Positions 1 through 6,468 of a stretch of DNA of 6,468 nt are shown one piece after another. Within the stretch, counting starts at the first letter, position 1. Each line of letters opens with the position of its first letter. Origin of the DNA: Verrucomicrobiota bacterium (lineage in GTDB: Bacteria; Verrucomicrobiota; Verrucomicrobiia; Verrucomicrobiales; DEV007). The notes beneath the pieces were generated by a model. It ran no database searches. It had not been told where the DNA came from and worked only from the letters and a program-made list of their open reading frames with translations. The stretch lies in assembly GCA_027618625.1 (NCBI GenBank), contig JAQCER010000216.1:1-6468 (forward strand). Reading direction: 5' to 3'. Position numbers and translations under genes: made by a program.

Positions 1-209
1 TATTGTTCAGTAATATATCTTTCCATACTCACTGTCAGATACTTACAGAAAAACAAGCGGAAACCCTCATTGCATACCTCTTTATTTATACATTTGCTTG
101 ATTATTTGTTTATTGGTGCGGAAAAGTTTTTAGAGTGCACTCCATGAGGAACACTCGATTCTGGTAAAGTAAAGTAAGCGGAAGCCTGCTCACCGAAGGC
201 TCGATACGA
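1..209. other. AT-rich leader upstream of the PSD1 gene, no gene seen
   Basis: No convincing reading frame or structured RNA is visible here. The first 120 bases contain 81 A or T, against roughly 40% A+T in the gene that follows, so this is probably the end of an intergenic region carrying the promoter of the PSD1-DUF1501 operon. I see no strong -35/-10 pair. The best guess is an extended -10-like TGGTAAAGT at 162-170 without a clear -35 box. It overlaps a 5-base tandem repeat (GTAAA, GTAAA, GTAAG) at 164-178. The 11-mer AAGCGGAAACC at 55-65 recurs with one mismatch at 176-186. No Shine-Dalgarno sequence precedes the ATG at 210. Confidence 0.6.
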
Positions 210-3032
210 ATGTCTGATTTCCTGAAAACATCACGTTCCCAAGTGCGAACGCTCCTTTCGCACCGCGGAACACTTTCTGCAATCATGTTGATAGGCCTGG
301 TGCTGCCGGGATCGAAGCTCCGCGCGGACACCTTCACGGAAAAGGTTGAACCGATCCTCGCTGAGCATTGTTATGATTGTCATGGCGAAGACAAGCAGAA
401 GAGCAAGCTGCGACTCGACACTCCCGCAGGCATCGCCCTGGGTGGAGATTCGGGAGAGCCTCTGCTCACCGCGCACGACAGTGCGACCAGTTACATCATC
501 CGCCGTGTCACCAGCGACGATCCCAAGCAACGGATGCCGCCAAAAGGCCCGGGCCTGACGCAGGAGGAAAGCGATGTGTTGCGACAATGGATCGATGCAG
601 GCGCGGATTTTCCCGTAGGATCGGAAACGGCTGCTGAAATCACCACCGATCACTGGTCGTTCCAGCCTGTCGTGCGTCCGTCGGTTCCGATCGAGAGTGA
701 TCCTTTCATCGCGAACGAGGTCGATTCCTTCGTCCTCGCCAAGCTGCGCGAAAACAAGCTCAATCCCTCAGCTGCGGCTGACCGCCCAACCCTGATCCGG
801 CGTTTATACATGGTCATGCATGGCATGCCGCCGACGCTCGAGGAGGTCGAGGCCTTCGCCAATGACACCAGCAGTGATGCCTGGGAGCAACTGGTGGCGC
901 GTGTTCTGGAAAGCCCCCGCTACGGCGAACGCTGGGGCAGGCACTGGCTGGATGTCGCGCGCTATGCCGATTCCAATGGCTTCGAAACCAACCGCGAACG
1001 CAAGACCGCTTACCACTACCGCGACTGGGTCATCCAGGCATTCAACGATGACAAGCCGTACGATGCGTTCATCAAGGATCAGCTCGCCGGAGACGCCCTG
1101 GGCGCGGATGCTGCCACGGGTTTCCTCGTCGCCGGGCCCTACGACATCGTCAAGAGTCCGGACCCCAACCTCACCGCCATGCAGCGTCAGGACGAACTGG
1201 CGGACATGATCAATACCACAGGCACTGCGTTTTTGGGGCTAACGTTAGGGTGCGCGCGTTGCCACAACCACAAGTTCGACCCCGTCCTGCAGAAAGATTA
1301 CTACTCGATGCAGGCAATATTCGCTGGTGTGCAATACGCAGATCGCCCGCTGCCGCGACCTAAAGACCCTGCCACTGCGGATCGTCTGGCCGAGTTGACG
1401 CGGTCTCTCGAAGCCAACAAGACCACTCTGGACGCGCTGAAGCTTAAAGCAGCACGCCAGTCGGACGAGTCCGCGGATCCCCAGCGCCCGGCGGTCGATC
1501 CTCGTGAAAACGTGGAAACGCTCGCCGCGACTGAAGCCCGTTTTGTGCGCTTCACCATTCGTGCGGCTTCCAGCGGCGAGCCGTGCATTGACGAGCTGGA
1601 GGTCTACGACACCGGTGGGGCTAACATTGCCCTCGCCGATTCAGGCGCAAAGCCCACAGCTTCCGGAACTCTGCCCGGCTACGAGGCCCACAAGCTGGAA
1701 CACATCAATGACGGCCGCACGGGAAATGCCCGAAGCTGGATTTCCAACAACAGCGGCACCGGCTGGGTGCAGATCGAATTCGCGCAGACGGCGCCGATTC
1801 AGAAGATCATCTGGAGCCGTGATCGCCAGGGCCAGTTTGCGGACCGCGTCGCGACCGACTACCAGATTGAGGCATCGCTGGATGGCAAGGACTGGATGAC
1901 GATCGCCAGTTCCGCCGGACGCGCTCCGTTTCGAGGCGCGAGCAATCCGAACGCTTTCCTCGCCGCGCTTTCCGAAGCGGATGCGACTCAGGCCCGCACC
2001 CTCATTGATGAGGCCGCACGCCTCCAGGAGCAGATCAGCGATTTGAAAAACGGGCCCACTGCCTGGGCGGGCACCTTTTCCCAGCCGGGCCCGACGTATC
2101 GCCTCTACCGCGGGGATCACACGCAGCAACGTGAGCAGGTAGCTCCCGATGCGCTCACCGTTCTGGGTTCGTTAGGGTTAGCGATGGAAGAGCCTGAACA
2201 GAACCGCCGGGTGCAGCTTGCCCAGTGGATTGCGAGCAAGGACAACCCGCTGACGCCCAGAGTCATGGTCAATCGCATCTGGCACTACATCTTCGGCACC
2301 GGCATCGCCGAAACCCCGAGCGACCTCGGTGGAAATGGCGTAGCGCCTACACACCCCGAGTTGATCGACTGGTTGGCCGATGAATTCATGCGCAGCGGCT
2401 GGTCCGTGAAGCACATGCAGGAACTCATCCTGCTTTCCAGCACCTTCCAGCAGTCCAGTGCACCCCGAACCGATGCTGCTGCCGTCGATGCAGGTTCACG
2501 ATTGCTCTGGCGCTATCCTCCCCGCCGACTGGAGGCCGAGGCCATCCGCGACTCGATCCTCGCCGTCTCCGGCGCGCTGAATCTCACTGGTGGCGGCCCT
2601 GGGTTTTATCTTCACGACGTTGAGGTCGAAAACGTCATGCACTACTTTCCGAAAGAAAAATTCGGGCCCGCGGAGTTTCGGAGAATGGTTTACCAGTTCA
2701 AGATTCGTCAGGAACAGGACTCCGTCTTCGGTTCGTTCGACTGCCCGGACGGCAATCAGGTTATTCCAAAACGGAGTCGCTCTAACACTCCACTACAGGC
2801 ACTGAATCTATTCAATAGCCCGTTCGTTCTCCAGCACGCAGAGATCCTCGCACAGCGCCTCGCCAGCGAGCAATCGGATGCAGCAAAAGTGACCCGCGCC
2901 TTCGAGCTGGCATTCTCCCGCGAACCGGATGACTTCGAGCAACAGGCCTCACAAGAAATGATCAGGACCGAGGGGATCGAGGCATTCTGCCGGGCAATGT
3001 TTAACACCAGTGAGTTCCTGTTCGTGTTTTGA
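210..3032 (+). CDS. PSD1-type exported protein: planctomycete cytochrome C, DUF1549, discoidin-like and DUF1553 domains
   Basis: This 940-residue exported protein belongs to the large PVC-specific PSD1 family, whose biochemical role is not established. Residues 1-39 look like a Sec signal with a long N-region, a hydrophobic stretch around 22-33 and a likely cut after LRA (39). Starting at Met26 would leave too short a signal, so I keep ATG 210. The planctomycete cytochrome C domain follows: CYDCH haem motif at 54-58 and a possible axial methionine at 109 in [11 protein letters not shown]1549 spans about 168-375 and contains [20 protein letters not shown] and a second CxxCH (CARCH, 348-352). 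A short charged, probably helical segment (about 380-410) leads to a discoidin (F5/8 type C)-like module at about 434-568. DUF1553 covers about 665-935 ([16 protein letters not shown], then [15 protein letters not shown]), ending in the usual SEFLFV-type tail. The gene is intact and of normal length for the family. The DUF1501 gene starts 7 bases downstream, indicating one operon. Family assignment is firm; haem attachment and ligand binding are inferred. Confidence 0.95.
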   Translation: MSDFLKTSRSQVRTLLSHRGTLSAIMLIGLVLPGSKLRADTFTEKVEPILAEHCYDCHGEDKQKSKLRLDTPAGIALGGDSGEPLLTAHDSATSYIIRRVTSDDPKQRMPPKGPGLTQEESDVLRQWIDAGADFPVGSETAAEITTDHWSFQPVVRPSVPIESDPFIANEVDSFVLAKLRENKLNPSAAADRPTLIRRLYMVMHGMPPTLEEVEAFANDTSSDAWEQLVARVLESPRYGERWGRHWLDVARYADSNGFETNRERKTAYHYRDWVIQAFNDDKPYDAFIKDQLAGDALGADAATGFLVAGPYDIVKSPDPNLTAMQRQDELADMINTTGTAFLGLTLGCARCHNHKFDPVLQKDYYSMQAIFAGVQYADRPLPRPKDPATADRLAELTRSLEANKTTLDALKLKAARQSDESADPQRPAVDPRENVETLAATEARFVRFTIRAASSGEPCIDELEVYDTGGANIALADSGAKPTASGTLPGYEAHKLEHINDGRTGNARSWISNNSGTGWVQIEFAQTAPIQKIIWSRDRQGQFADRVATDYQIEASLDGKDWMTIASSAGRAPFRGASNPNAFLAALSEADATQARTLIDEAARLQEQISDLKNGPTAWAGTFSQPGPTYRLYRGDHTQQREQVAPDALTVLGSLGLAMEEPEQNRRVQLAQWIASKDNPLTPRVMVNRIWHYIFGTGIAETPSDLGGNGVAPTHPELIDWLADEFMRSGWSVKHMQELILLSSTFQQSSAPRTDAAAVDAGSRLLWRYPPRRLEAEAIRDSILAVSGALNLTGGGPGFYLHDVEVENVMHYFPKEKFGPAEFRRMVYQFKIRQEQDSVFGSFDCPDGNQVIPKRSRSNTPLQALNLFNSPFVLQHAEILAQRLASEQSDAAKVTRAFELAFSREPDDFEQQASQEMIRTEGIEAFCRAMFNTSEFLFVF
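1512..1914 (+). other. Discoidin (F5/8 type C)-like module inside the PSD1 protein
   Basis: This stretch codes for about residues 434-568 of the PSD1 protein. It begins with [28 protein letters not shown], here split as ARFVRFTI and CIDELEVYD. It continues with [15 protein letters not shown], a [16 protein letters not shown] segment, [20 protein letters not shown] and a final [17 protein letters not shown]. This order (face-forming strand, 'NDG...W' loop, 'V.I.F....I..I..SR', 'Y.I..S.DG..W') is the usual pattern of F5/8 type C modules, which in other proteins bind sugars or lipid head groups. PSD1 proteins often carry a variable module at this place. The ligand here is unknown. Confidence 0.75.
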
Positions 3033-3039
3033 GTCCGTC

Positions 3040-4536
3040 ATGAATCATCCACTCCTCAATCGCAGACAATTCCTCTCCCAGAGCGCGACCGCCCTCAGCA
3101 GCATTGCACTCACGGACCTGCTGCGAGCAGAAGGCCTGCTCAGCGACAGCAAGATTCGGGAAAGCGCTGCTGGTAAGATCCCTATTCGCCCGCAGATCGA
3201 TCCCGCCAATCCCAATGCATCACGCAGGGGACACTTTCCGGCGCGGGCGAAAAACGTGCTCATGATCTTCTGCTCGGGCGCGTGCAGTCACCTCGATACA
3301 TTCGACTACAAGCCGGAGCTGATCCGTCGCCACGGCCAGCCGATGCCGGGAGGGGACAAGTTGATCACGTTCCAGGGTGAGCAGGGCGACCTGGTCAAGA
3401 GCCCGTGGGAATTCCGCCCGCGCGGCCAGAGCGGAAAAATGATCTCCGATCTCGTGCCTCATCTAGGAGCGCTGGCAGATGACATGTGTTTCATTCACTC
3501 GCTCACTGGCAAAACCAACACGCACGGGCCGGGTGAAAACTTCATGAGCACCGGCTTCACGCTTGATGGTTTTCCCAGCGCTGGTGCCTGGGTGACGTAT
3601 GCGCTCGGCAGTGAAAATGCCACGCTCCCTGCGTATGTGGCCATTCCAGATCCGCGCGGCAACCCTCAGTCGAGCGTCAATTGCTGGGGCCCGGGATTCC
3701 TTCCCGCCGCGTTTCAGGGCACCGATTTCAATGCTGCAAATCCCGTCCGCAATCTTGCCCGACCTTCTAACATTTCGCCCAAAAGTGACGCCGCCACGCG
3801 CGACTTCCTGACAAAACTCAACCGTCACCACCTCGATCGATTCCCTGGGGATTCCGAGCTGGCGGCGAGAATTTCCAGTTACGAGCTGGCAGCGCGCATG
3901 CAGATGAGCGTTCCAGAAGTCAGCGATCTTTCGTCTGAGCCGGCACACGTTTTGAAAATGTATGGCGCTGATGAATCGGGGAACAAAGTGAAAGATCTGC
4001 GTGCTGCCTACGGGCGCAACTGCATTCTCGCGAGGCGCCTGGTTGAGAAGGGAGTGCGTTTCGTGCAACTGTTCAATGGCGCTTACCAGACCGGCGGGGA
4101 AGGTGTCAGCAACTGGGACGGTCACAAAGTTCTCAAGGAACAATACAGCATCCATGGCCCCGTTCTCGATCAGCCCACAGCGGCGTTGATTACCGATCTG
4201 AAACAGCGTGGTCTGCTCAAGGACACGTTAGTGGTCTGGTGCACGGAGTTCGGCCGCATGCCCACTTTCCAGAAAGGTGCGAGCGGCCGCGATCACAATC
4301 CCGCAGGTTTCACTGCATGGATGGTCGGTGCCGGGGTCAAGCCAGGCTACAGTTACGGTGCGACCGATGACTTTGGTTACAAGGCGGTCGAGAATGTGGC
4401 GACGGTGTATGATTTCCACGCCACGATTCTGCACCTCCTTGGCCTTGATCACGAACGCCTCAGTTTCTACCACAACGGCATTGAGCGGCGGCTGACGGAT
4501 GTTCATGGTCACGTCATTCACGATGTCTTAGTATAA
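3040..4536 (+). CDS. DUF1501 family protein with twin-arginine signal
   Basis: This 498-residue protein belongs to DUF1501, which has the alkaline phosphatase/sulfatase fold and regularly follows PSD1 genes in PVC bacteria; its substrate is not known. I chose ATG 3040 over a GTG at 3010 in the same frame. It lies 7 bases after the PSD1 stop and places the Tat motif NRRQFLS at residues 7-13, where family members have it; the GTG would overlap the upstream gene and add ten poor residues. A weak hydrophobic region ([14 protein letters not shown]) follows. Family motifs in order: [18 protein letters not shown] (77-94), [10 protein letters not shown] (159-168), [23 protein letters not shown] (358-363), CTEFGRMP (401-408), GRDHNP (416-421), then [19 protein letters not shown] and a [14 protein letters not shown] end. 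The conserved Asp and His residues of the likely metal site are present. Residues 78 and 82 are Cys where I recall the family usually having small residues. Length is normal and no frameshift is seen. No Shine-Dalgarno sequence is visible, so translation may depend on coupling to the PSD1 gene. Confidence 0.95.
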   Translation: MNHPLLNRRQFLSQSATALSSIALTDLLRAEGLLSDSKIRESAAGKIPIRPQIDPANPNASRRGHFPARAKNVLMIFCSGACSHLDTFDYKPELIRRHGQPMPGGDKLITFQGEQGDLVKSPWEFRPRGQSGKMISDLVPHLGALADDMCFIHSLTGKTNTHGPGENFMSTGFTLDGFPSAGAWVTYALGSENATLPAYVAIPDPRGNPQSSVNCWGPGFLPAAFQGTDFNAANPVRNLARPSNISPKSDAATRDFLTKLNRHHLDRFPGDSELAARISSYELAARMQMSVPEVSDLSSEPAHVLKMYGADESGNKVKDLRAAYGRNCILARRLVEKGVRFVQLFNGAYQTGGEGVSNWDGHKVLKEQYSIHGPVLDQPTAALITDLKQRGLLKDTLVVWCTEFGRMPTFQKGASGRDHNPAGFTAWMVGAGVKPGYSYGATDDFGYKAVENVATVYDFHATILHLLGLDHERLSFYHNGIERRLTDVHGHVIHDVLV

Positions 4537-4807
4537 TTCCTTCAAGGGCCGCAGGTTCCCCCAGATCATCTAAGAAACAGGAACTCGGAGATGATGAACC
4601 TCACGATCTCAAGGAGGGTCGCCGCAAATTCATCGACGAGGAACAATCCTCATTTGCCAGTCTCGGTCAGCTTTGGAATCTTGTCGATCAGGCCGCCCCA
4701 TATTCGTTATTCGTATCCTCTCATTGATTCAGGGGAACGTCACGAATTCTTGAAATTACGGATTGCTTAATAAACTGGGTTGGCTATCGGTTTTCCAGTA
4801 AGCCGCC
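4537..4807. other. Gap between the DUF1501 gene and the transposase gene, possible relic sequence
   Basis: I see no gene I would trust in these 271 bases and no clear hairpin terminator after the DUF1501 stop. An ATG frame at 4591-4770 (+) could code for 59 residues but resembles nothing I know. The next + frame reads a more protein-like stretch (KKQELGDDEPHDLKEGRRKF, then FIDEEQSSFASLGQLWNLVD) from about 4571 to a stop at 4726-4728, without a good start. On the minus strand, 4694 down to 4566 reads LIDKIPKLTETGK, a stop, then VDEFAATLLEIVRFI and SEFLFLR before a second stop. At most one of these can be a real relic. TATTCGT is duplicated in tandem at 4701-4714. The left end of the insertion sequence should lie in or just beside this gap; I cannot place it. 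Confidence 0.5.
4750..4776 (+). promoter_or_regulatory. Weak promoter candidate for the transposase gene
   Basis: TTGAAA at 4750-4755 matches the sigma-70 -35 box at five of six positions. TAAACT at 4771-4776 matches the -10 box at four of six. The 15-base spacer is shorter than the preferred 17. Transcription would begin about 25 bases before the ATG at 4808. The area is AT-rich compared with its surroundings. This is only a pattern match; PVC promoters are poorly described and insertion sequences often rely on outside promoters. Confidence 0.22.
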
Positions 4808-6468
4808 ATGAGTCCGCAGGAGTCCCTCAGAGCAACCCTCGATAGAATCACCAGAGCAATGAGTGGTGGGAAGGATTTGGCGGCTATCGTCGAAGAGTTG
4901 CTCAACGTCGTGCAGGAACTCTTTAGCCAAGGGGAGAAGGCTCGCGAACGTATTCGATACCTCGAAGGGGAACTGGAGAAGAAGAAGCGGGGGAAGAAGG
5001 GATCGGGATCCGATGCGGATGCGGATGCGGATGCGGATACTGGATCTGGAAAAAGCGGAACCAAAGACCACTCCAGCGAAGAACGCCGCAAGGGCAAAAC
5101 ACCTGGCGCTGGCGACGGGCAGAACAAGCCCCAACGACGCGGACGCACGAGCAAGGCCGATTTGACCGTGCACGAAACGCGTCGCTGCGAACTGGACAAA
5201 AGCACCCTGCCCGCCGATGCCCAATACAAAGGATTCGATCGCTTCTTTGTGCGCGACATCAAAATCCAGGAATGGAACGTCGTGTTTGAACGCGAAGTCT
5301 ACTACTCACCCGGCGAAGGCAAGCGCTACATGGCGCCGCTGCCGGAAGGTTGGCAGGGAGAGTTCGGGCCGACGCTGAGGACGGCAGTCGTCACGCTCAA
5401 ATACGACGCCAAGACGTCCGAAACCGGGATCGTGCGTTTCCTCGGCGGGCACGGGGTCAACTTGAGCAGCGGCAGCGTCTCTAACATTTTACTCAATGCC
5501 GGAGACTTTTTTGCAGAGGAGGTGGACGCCATCCTGCGCCAGGGTTACATGAGCCAGGGCTATGTGCAAAGCGACGACACCTCCGCCCGAGTCATGGGCA
5601 AATACTGGCACACCCATATCATCTGCAATGCAAATTTCACCGTCTACTGCACCCGTGAGGGCAAAGATCGGATGACCGTGATCGATGTGCTGCTCAGACG
5701 CGAAGCCAGCGAGCGAATCTACCGCTACACCGCGCTCACCGTCGACTTTCTGGAGATCTTCGAAGTCTCTGCAAAACAGCGCGATCGCCTCGCAGAGATC
5801 GTCAGGGAAGGAGAGGACTATGATGAAGCGGCAATGAGCGCCCTGCTTGCCGGGCAGTTCGGGGAAAAGGCCACCAGCGCCGAAGCCGCCGTGCGCATCC
5901 GCGAAGCAATGGCCCTGACCTACTTCCACGAGCAGGACGCCATTGCCTTTCCCGAGACACTGATCACTGACGCTGCGCCGCAGTACGAGCATCTGGCCCT
6001 GTATCATGCGCTATGCTGGATCCACGACGGTCGGCACTATGAGAAGCTCGCCCCGCTGCCGGAGAACTTCCGCGAGCACCTCGAAGACTTTCGCTCCCGT
6101 TACTGGGAATACTATCACGAGCTGGCCGGCTGGCGTTTGCTTCCCGAAGCGCAGAGAACCCCAGGCGAAAGCGAGCGACTTGAGAAGAAGTTTGACCAAT
6201 TGTTCAGCACCCACACTGGCTATCGCGAGCTGGACGAGCGCATAGCCAAGACCCTTGCAAGAAAAGAGCAGCTCCTCGTCGTGCTGAAGAAGGTGCAAGT
6301 GCCGCTGCACAACAACGACAGCGAGCTCGGAGCGCGCGAAGCGGCGCGCCGTCGAGACGTCAGCCTGCACAGTTGCAGTCTCAGAGGAGTCGCCTCCATG
6401 GACAACCTAACCTCCATGGTGGGGACTTCCCGCAAGCTCGGCATACGAGTTGCCAGATATATCTACGA
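4808..6468 (+). CDS. IS66-like DDE transposase (TnpC type), 3' end beyond the window
   Basis: The frame is open for 553 codons plus two bases and runs off the window. It catalyses DNA cutting and joining for an insertion sequence of the IS66 group. ATG 4808 is the first start after an in-frame TAA at 4799-4801; Met18 (4859) is an alternative, and neither has a Shine-Dalgarno sequence. Residues about 24-60 form a likely coiled coil (EELLNVVQELF, then RIRYLEGELEKKK). A low-complexity basic and Asp-Ala linker follows to about residue 115. The catalytic core shows D256 in SDDTSARVMGKYWHTHI, D388 in LITDAAPQYEHL and E506 in HNNDSELGAREAARRRDVS. CWIHDGRHYEKLAPLP corresponds to the IS66 'CWAHARRKF' region. 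All three catalytic residues are present, so the enzyme may be active. The usual CxxC zinc-binding pairs before the core are absent: ETRRCELDKSTLPADAQ stands in their place. The end (LGIRVARYIYD) is near the normal C terminus, so probably only a few tens of residues are missing. No tnpA or tnpB precedes it. Confidence 0.92.
   Translation, partial: MSPQESLRATLDRITRAMSGGKDLAAIVEELLNVVQELFSQGEKARERIRYLEGELEKKKRGKKGSGSDADADADADTGSGKSGTKDHSSEERRKGKTPGAGDGQNKPQRRGRTSKADLTVHETRRCELDKSTLPADAQYKGFDRFFVRDIKIQEWNVVFEREVYYSPGEGKRYMAPLPEGWQGEFGPTLRTAVVTLKYDAKTSETGIVRFLGGHGVNLSSGSVSNILLNAGDFFAEEVDAILRQGYMSQGYVQSDDTSARVMGKYWHTHIICNANFTVYCTREGKDRMTVIDVLLRREASERIYRYTALTVDFLEIFEVSAKQRDRLAEIVREGEDYDEAAMSALLAGQFGEKATSAEAAVRIREAMALTYFHEQDAIAFPETLITDAAPQYEHLALYHALCWIHDGRHYEKLAPLPENFREHLEDFRSRYWEYYHELAGWRLLPEAQRTPGESERLEKKFDQLFSTHTGYRELDERIAKTLARKEQLLVVLKKVQVPLHNNDSELGAREAARRRDVSLHSCSLRGVASMDNLTSMVGTSRKLGIRVARYIY
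5012..5038 (+). repeat. GATGCG hexamer repeat in the transposase gene (Asp-Ala linker)
   Basis: Four perfect copies of GATGCG plus a final GAT lie in frame and code for DADADADAD (residues 69-77). They are flanked by GSGS before and TGSGKSG after. The stretch joins the N-terminal coiled coil to the basic segment before the catalytic core, so it is probably a flexible linker. Because the unit is six bases, gain or loss of copies by slippage would change linker length without breaking the frame. Confidence 0.9.

Noticed and set aside
133..142. Perfect palindrome GAGTGCACTC upstream of the PSD1 gene as an operator
   Set aside because: Only ten bases, not repeated elsewhere in the leader, and about six such palindromes are expected by chance in the window.
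1239..1248. Perfect palindrome CTAACGTTAG, and a telomere-like TTAGGGTTAG at 2172-2181, inside the PSD1 gene
   Set aside because: About nine CTAAC/GTTAG sites are expected in a window of this size and composition and I count about ten. Several 10-base palindromes are also expected by chance. Both places code for ordinary family residues.
3010..3039. GTG at 3010 as the start of the DUF1501 gene
   Set aside because: It would overlap the PSD1 gene by 23 bases and push the Tat motif to residues 17-23. ATG 3040 gives the normal family N terminus.
3463..4155. Long open frame on the minus strand (230 codons) opposite the DUF1501 gene
   Set aside because: It is antisense to a well-conserved gene, its protein has no recognisable motif, and GC-rich genes commonly produce such shadows.
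4782..4804. GGCT...AGCC imperfect hairpin, and GTAAGCCGCC (4798-4807), as the insertion sequence's terminal repeat
   Set aside because: The stem is short with several mismatches. GTAAGCCGCC resembles the GTAA start of IS66 ends but abuts the start codon, and the right end is outside the window, so no inverted repeat can be shown.
4756..5262. Minus-strand frame with Ser-Ala and Asp-Pro repeats opposite the transposase start
   Set aside because: The repetitive residues come from the GATGCG repeat read backwards. The plus frame has the conserved transposase motifs.
1..6468. CRISPR array, tRNA, rRNA, toxin-antitoxin or defence genes
   Set aside because: I found no spaced repeats, no tRNA cloverleaf and no such protein motifs on either strand.

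Overview
This window looks like chromosomal DNA from a member of the Planctomycetes-Verrucomicrobia (PVC) group. The evidence is a gene pair almost confined to those bacteria: a large exported protein of the 'planctomycete cytochrome C / DUF1549 / DUF1553' (PSD1) type, followed directly by a DUF1501 protein with a twin-arginine signal. Coding DNA is GC-rich (57-68% in the lines I counted). The first 120 bases are about two-thirds A+T. I cannot fix the genus.

Layout, left to right. Positions 1-209 are an AT-rich leader with no gene that I can see. Positions 210-3032 (+) encode the PSD1 protein, with two CxxCH haem motifs and a discoidin (F5/8 type C)-like module between DUF1549 and DUF1553. 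Positions 3040-4536 (+) encode the DUF1501 protein, which starts 7 bases after the previous stop codon and is almost certainly in the same operon. Positions 4537-4807 are a gap without a convincing gene. It holds short overlapping readings on both strands that may be relics, a 7-base tandem duplication and a weak promoter candidate. From 4808 (+) to the window edge runs an open frame of 553 codons plus two bases. It is an IS66-like DDE transposase of the branch that reads DDT / DAAPQY / NNDSELGAR at the catalytic positions. Its end lies outside the window.

How the genes work together. The PSD1 and DUF1501 proteins are both predicted to be exported, the first by Sec and the second by Tat. Their pairing is a recurring arrangement in PVC genomes. 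The biochemical role of the pair is not established; haem binding plus a discoidin-like module suggests redox chemistry at a bound surface or polysaccharide, but that is inference. The transposase gene is an unrelated insertion-sequence gene downstream. I see no defence system, CRISPR array, tRNA, rRNA or other clearly new system here. The most unusual details are the discoidin insertion, the transposase's missing zinc-binding cysteines, its lack of upstream tnpA/tnpB genes, and an in-frame GATGCG repeat coding for an Asp-Ala linker.
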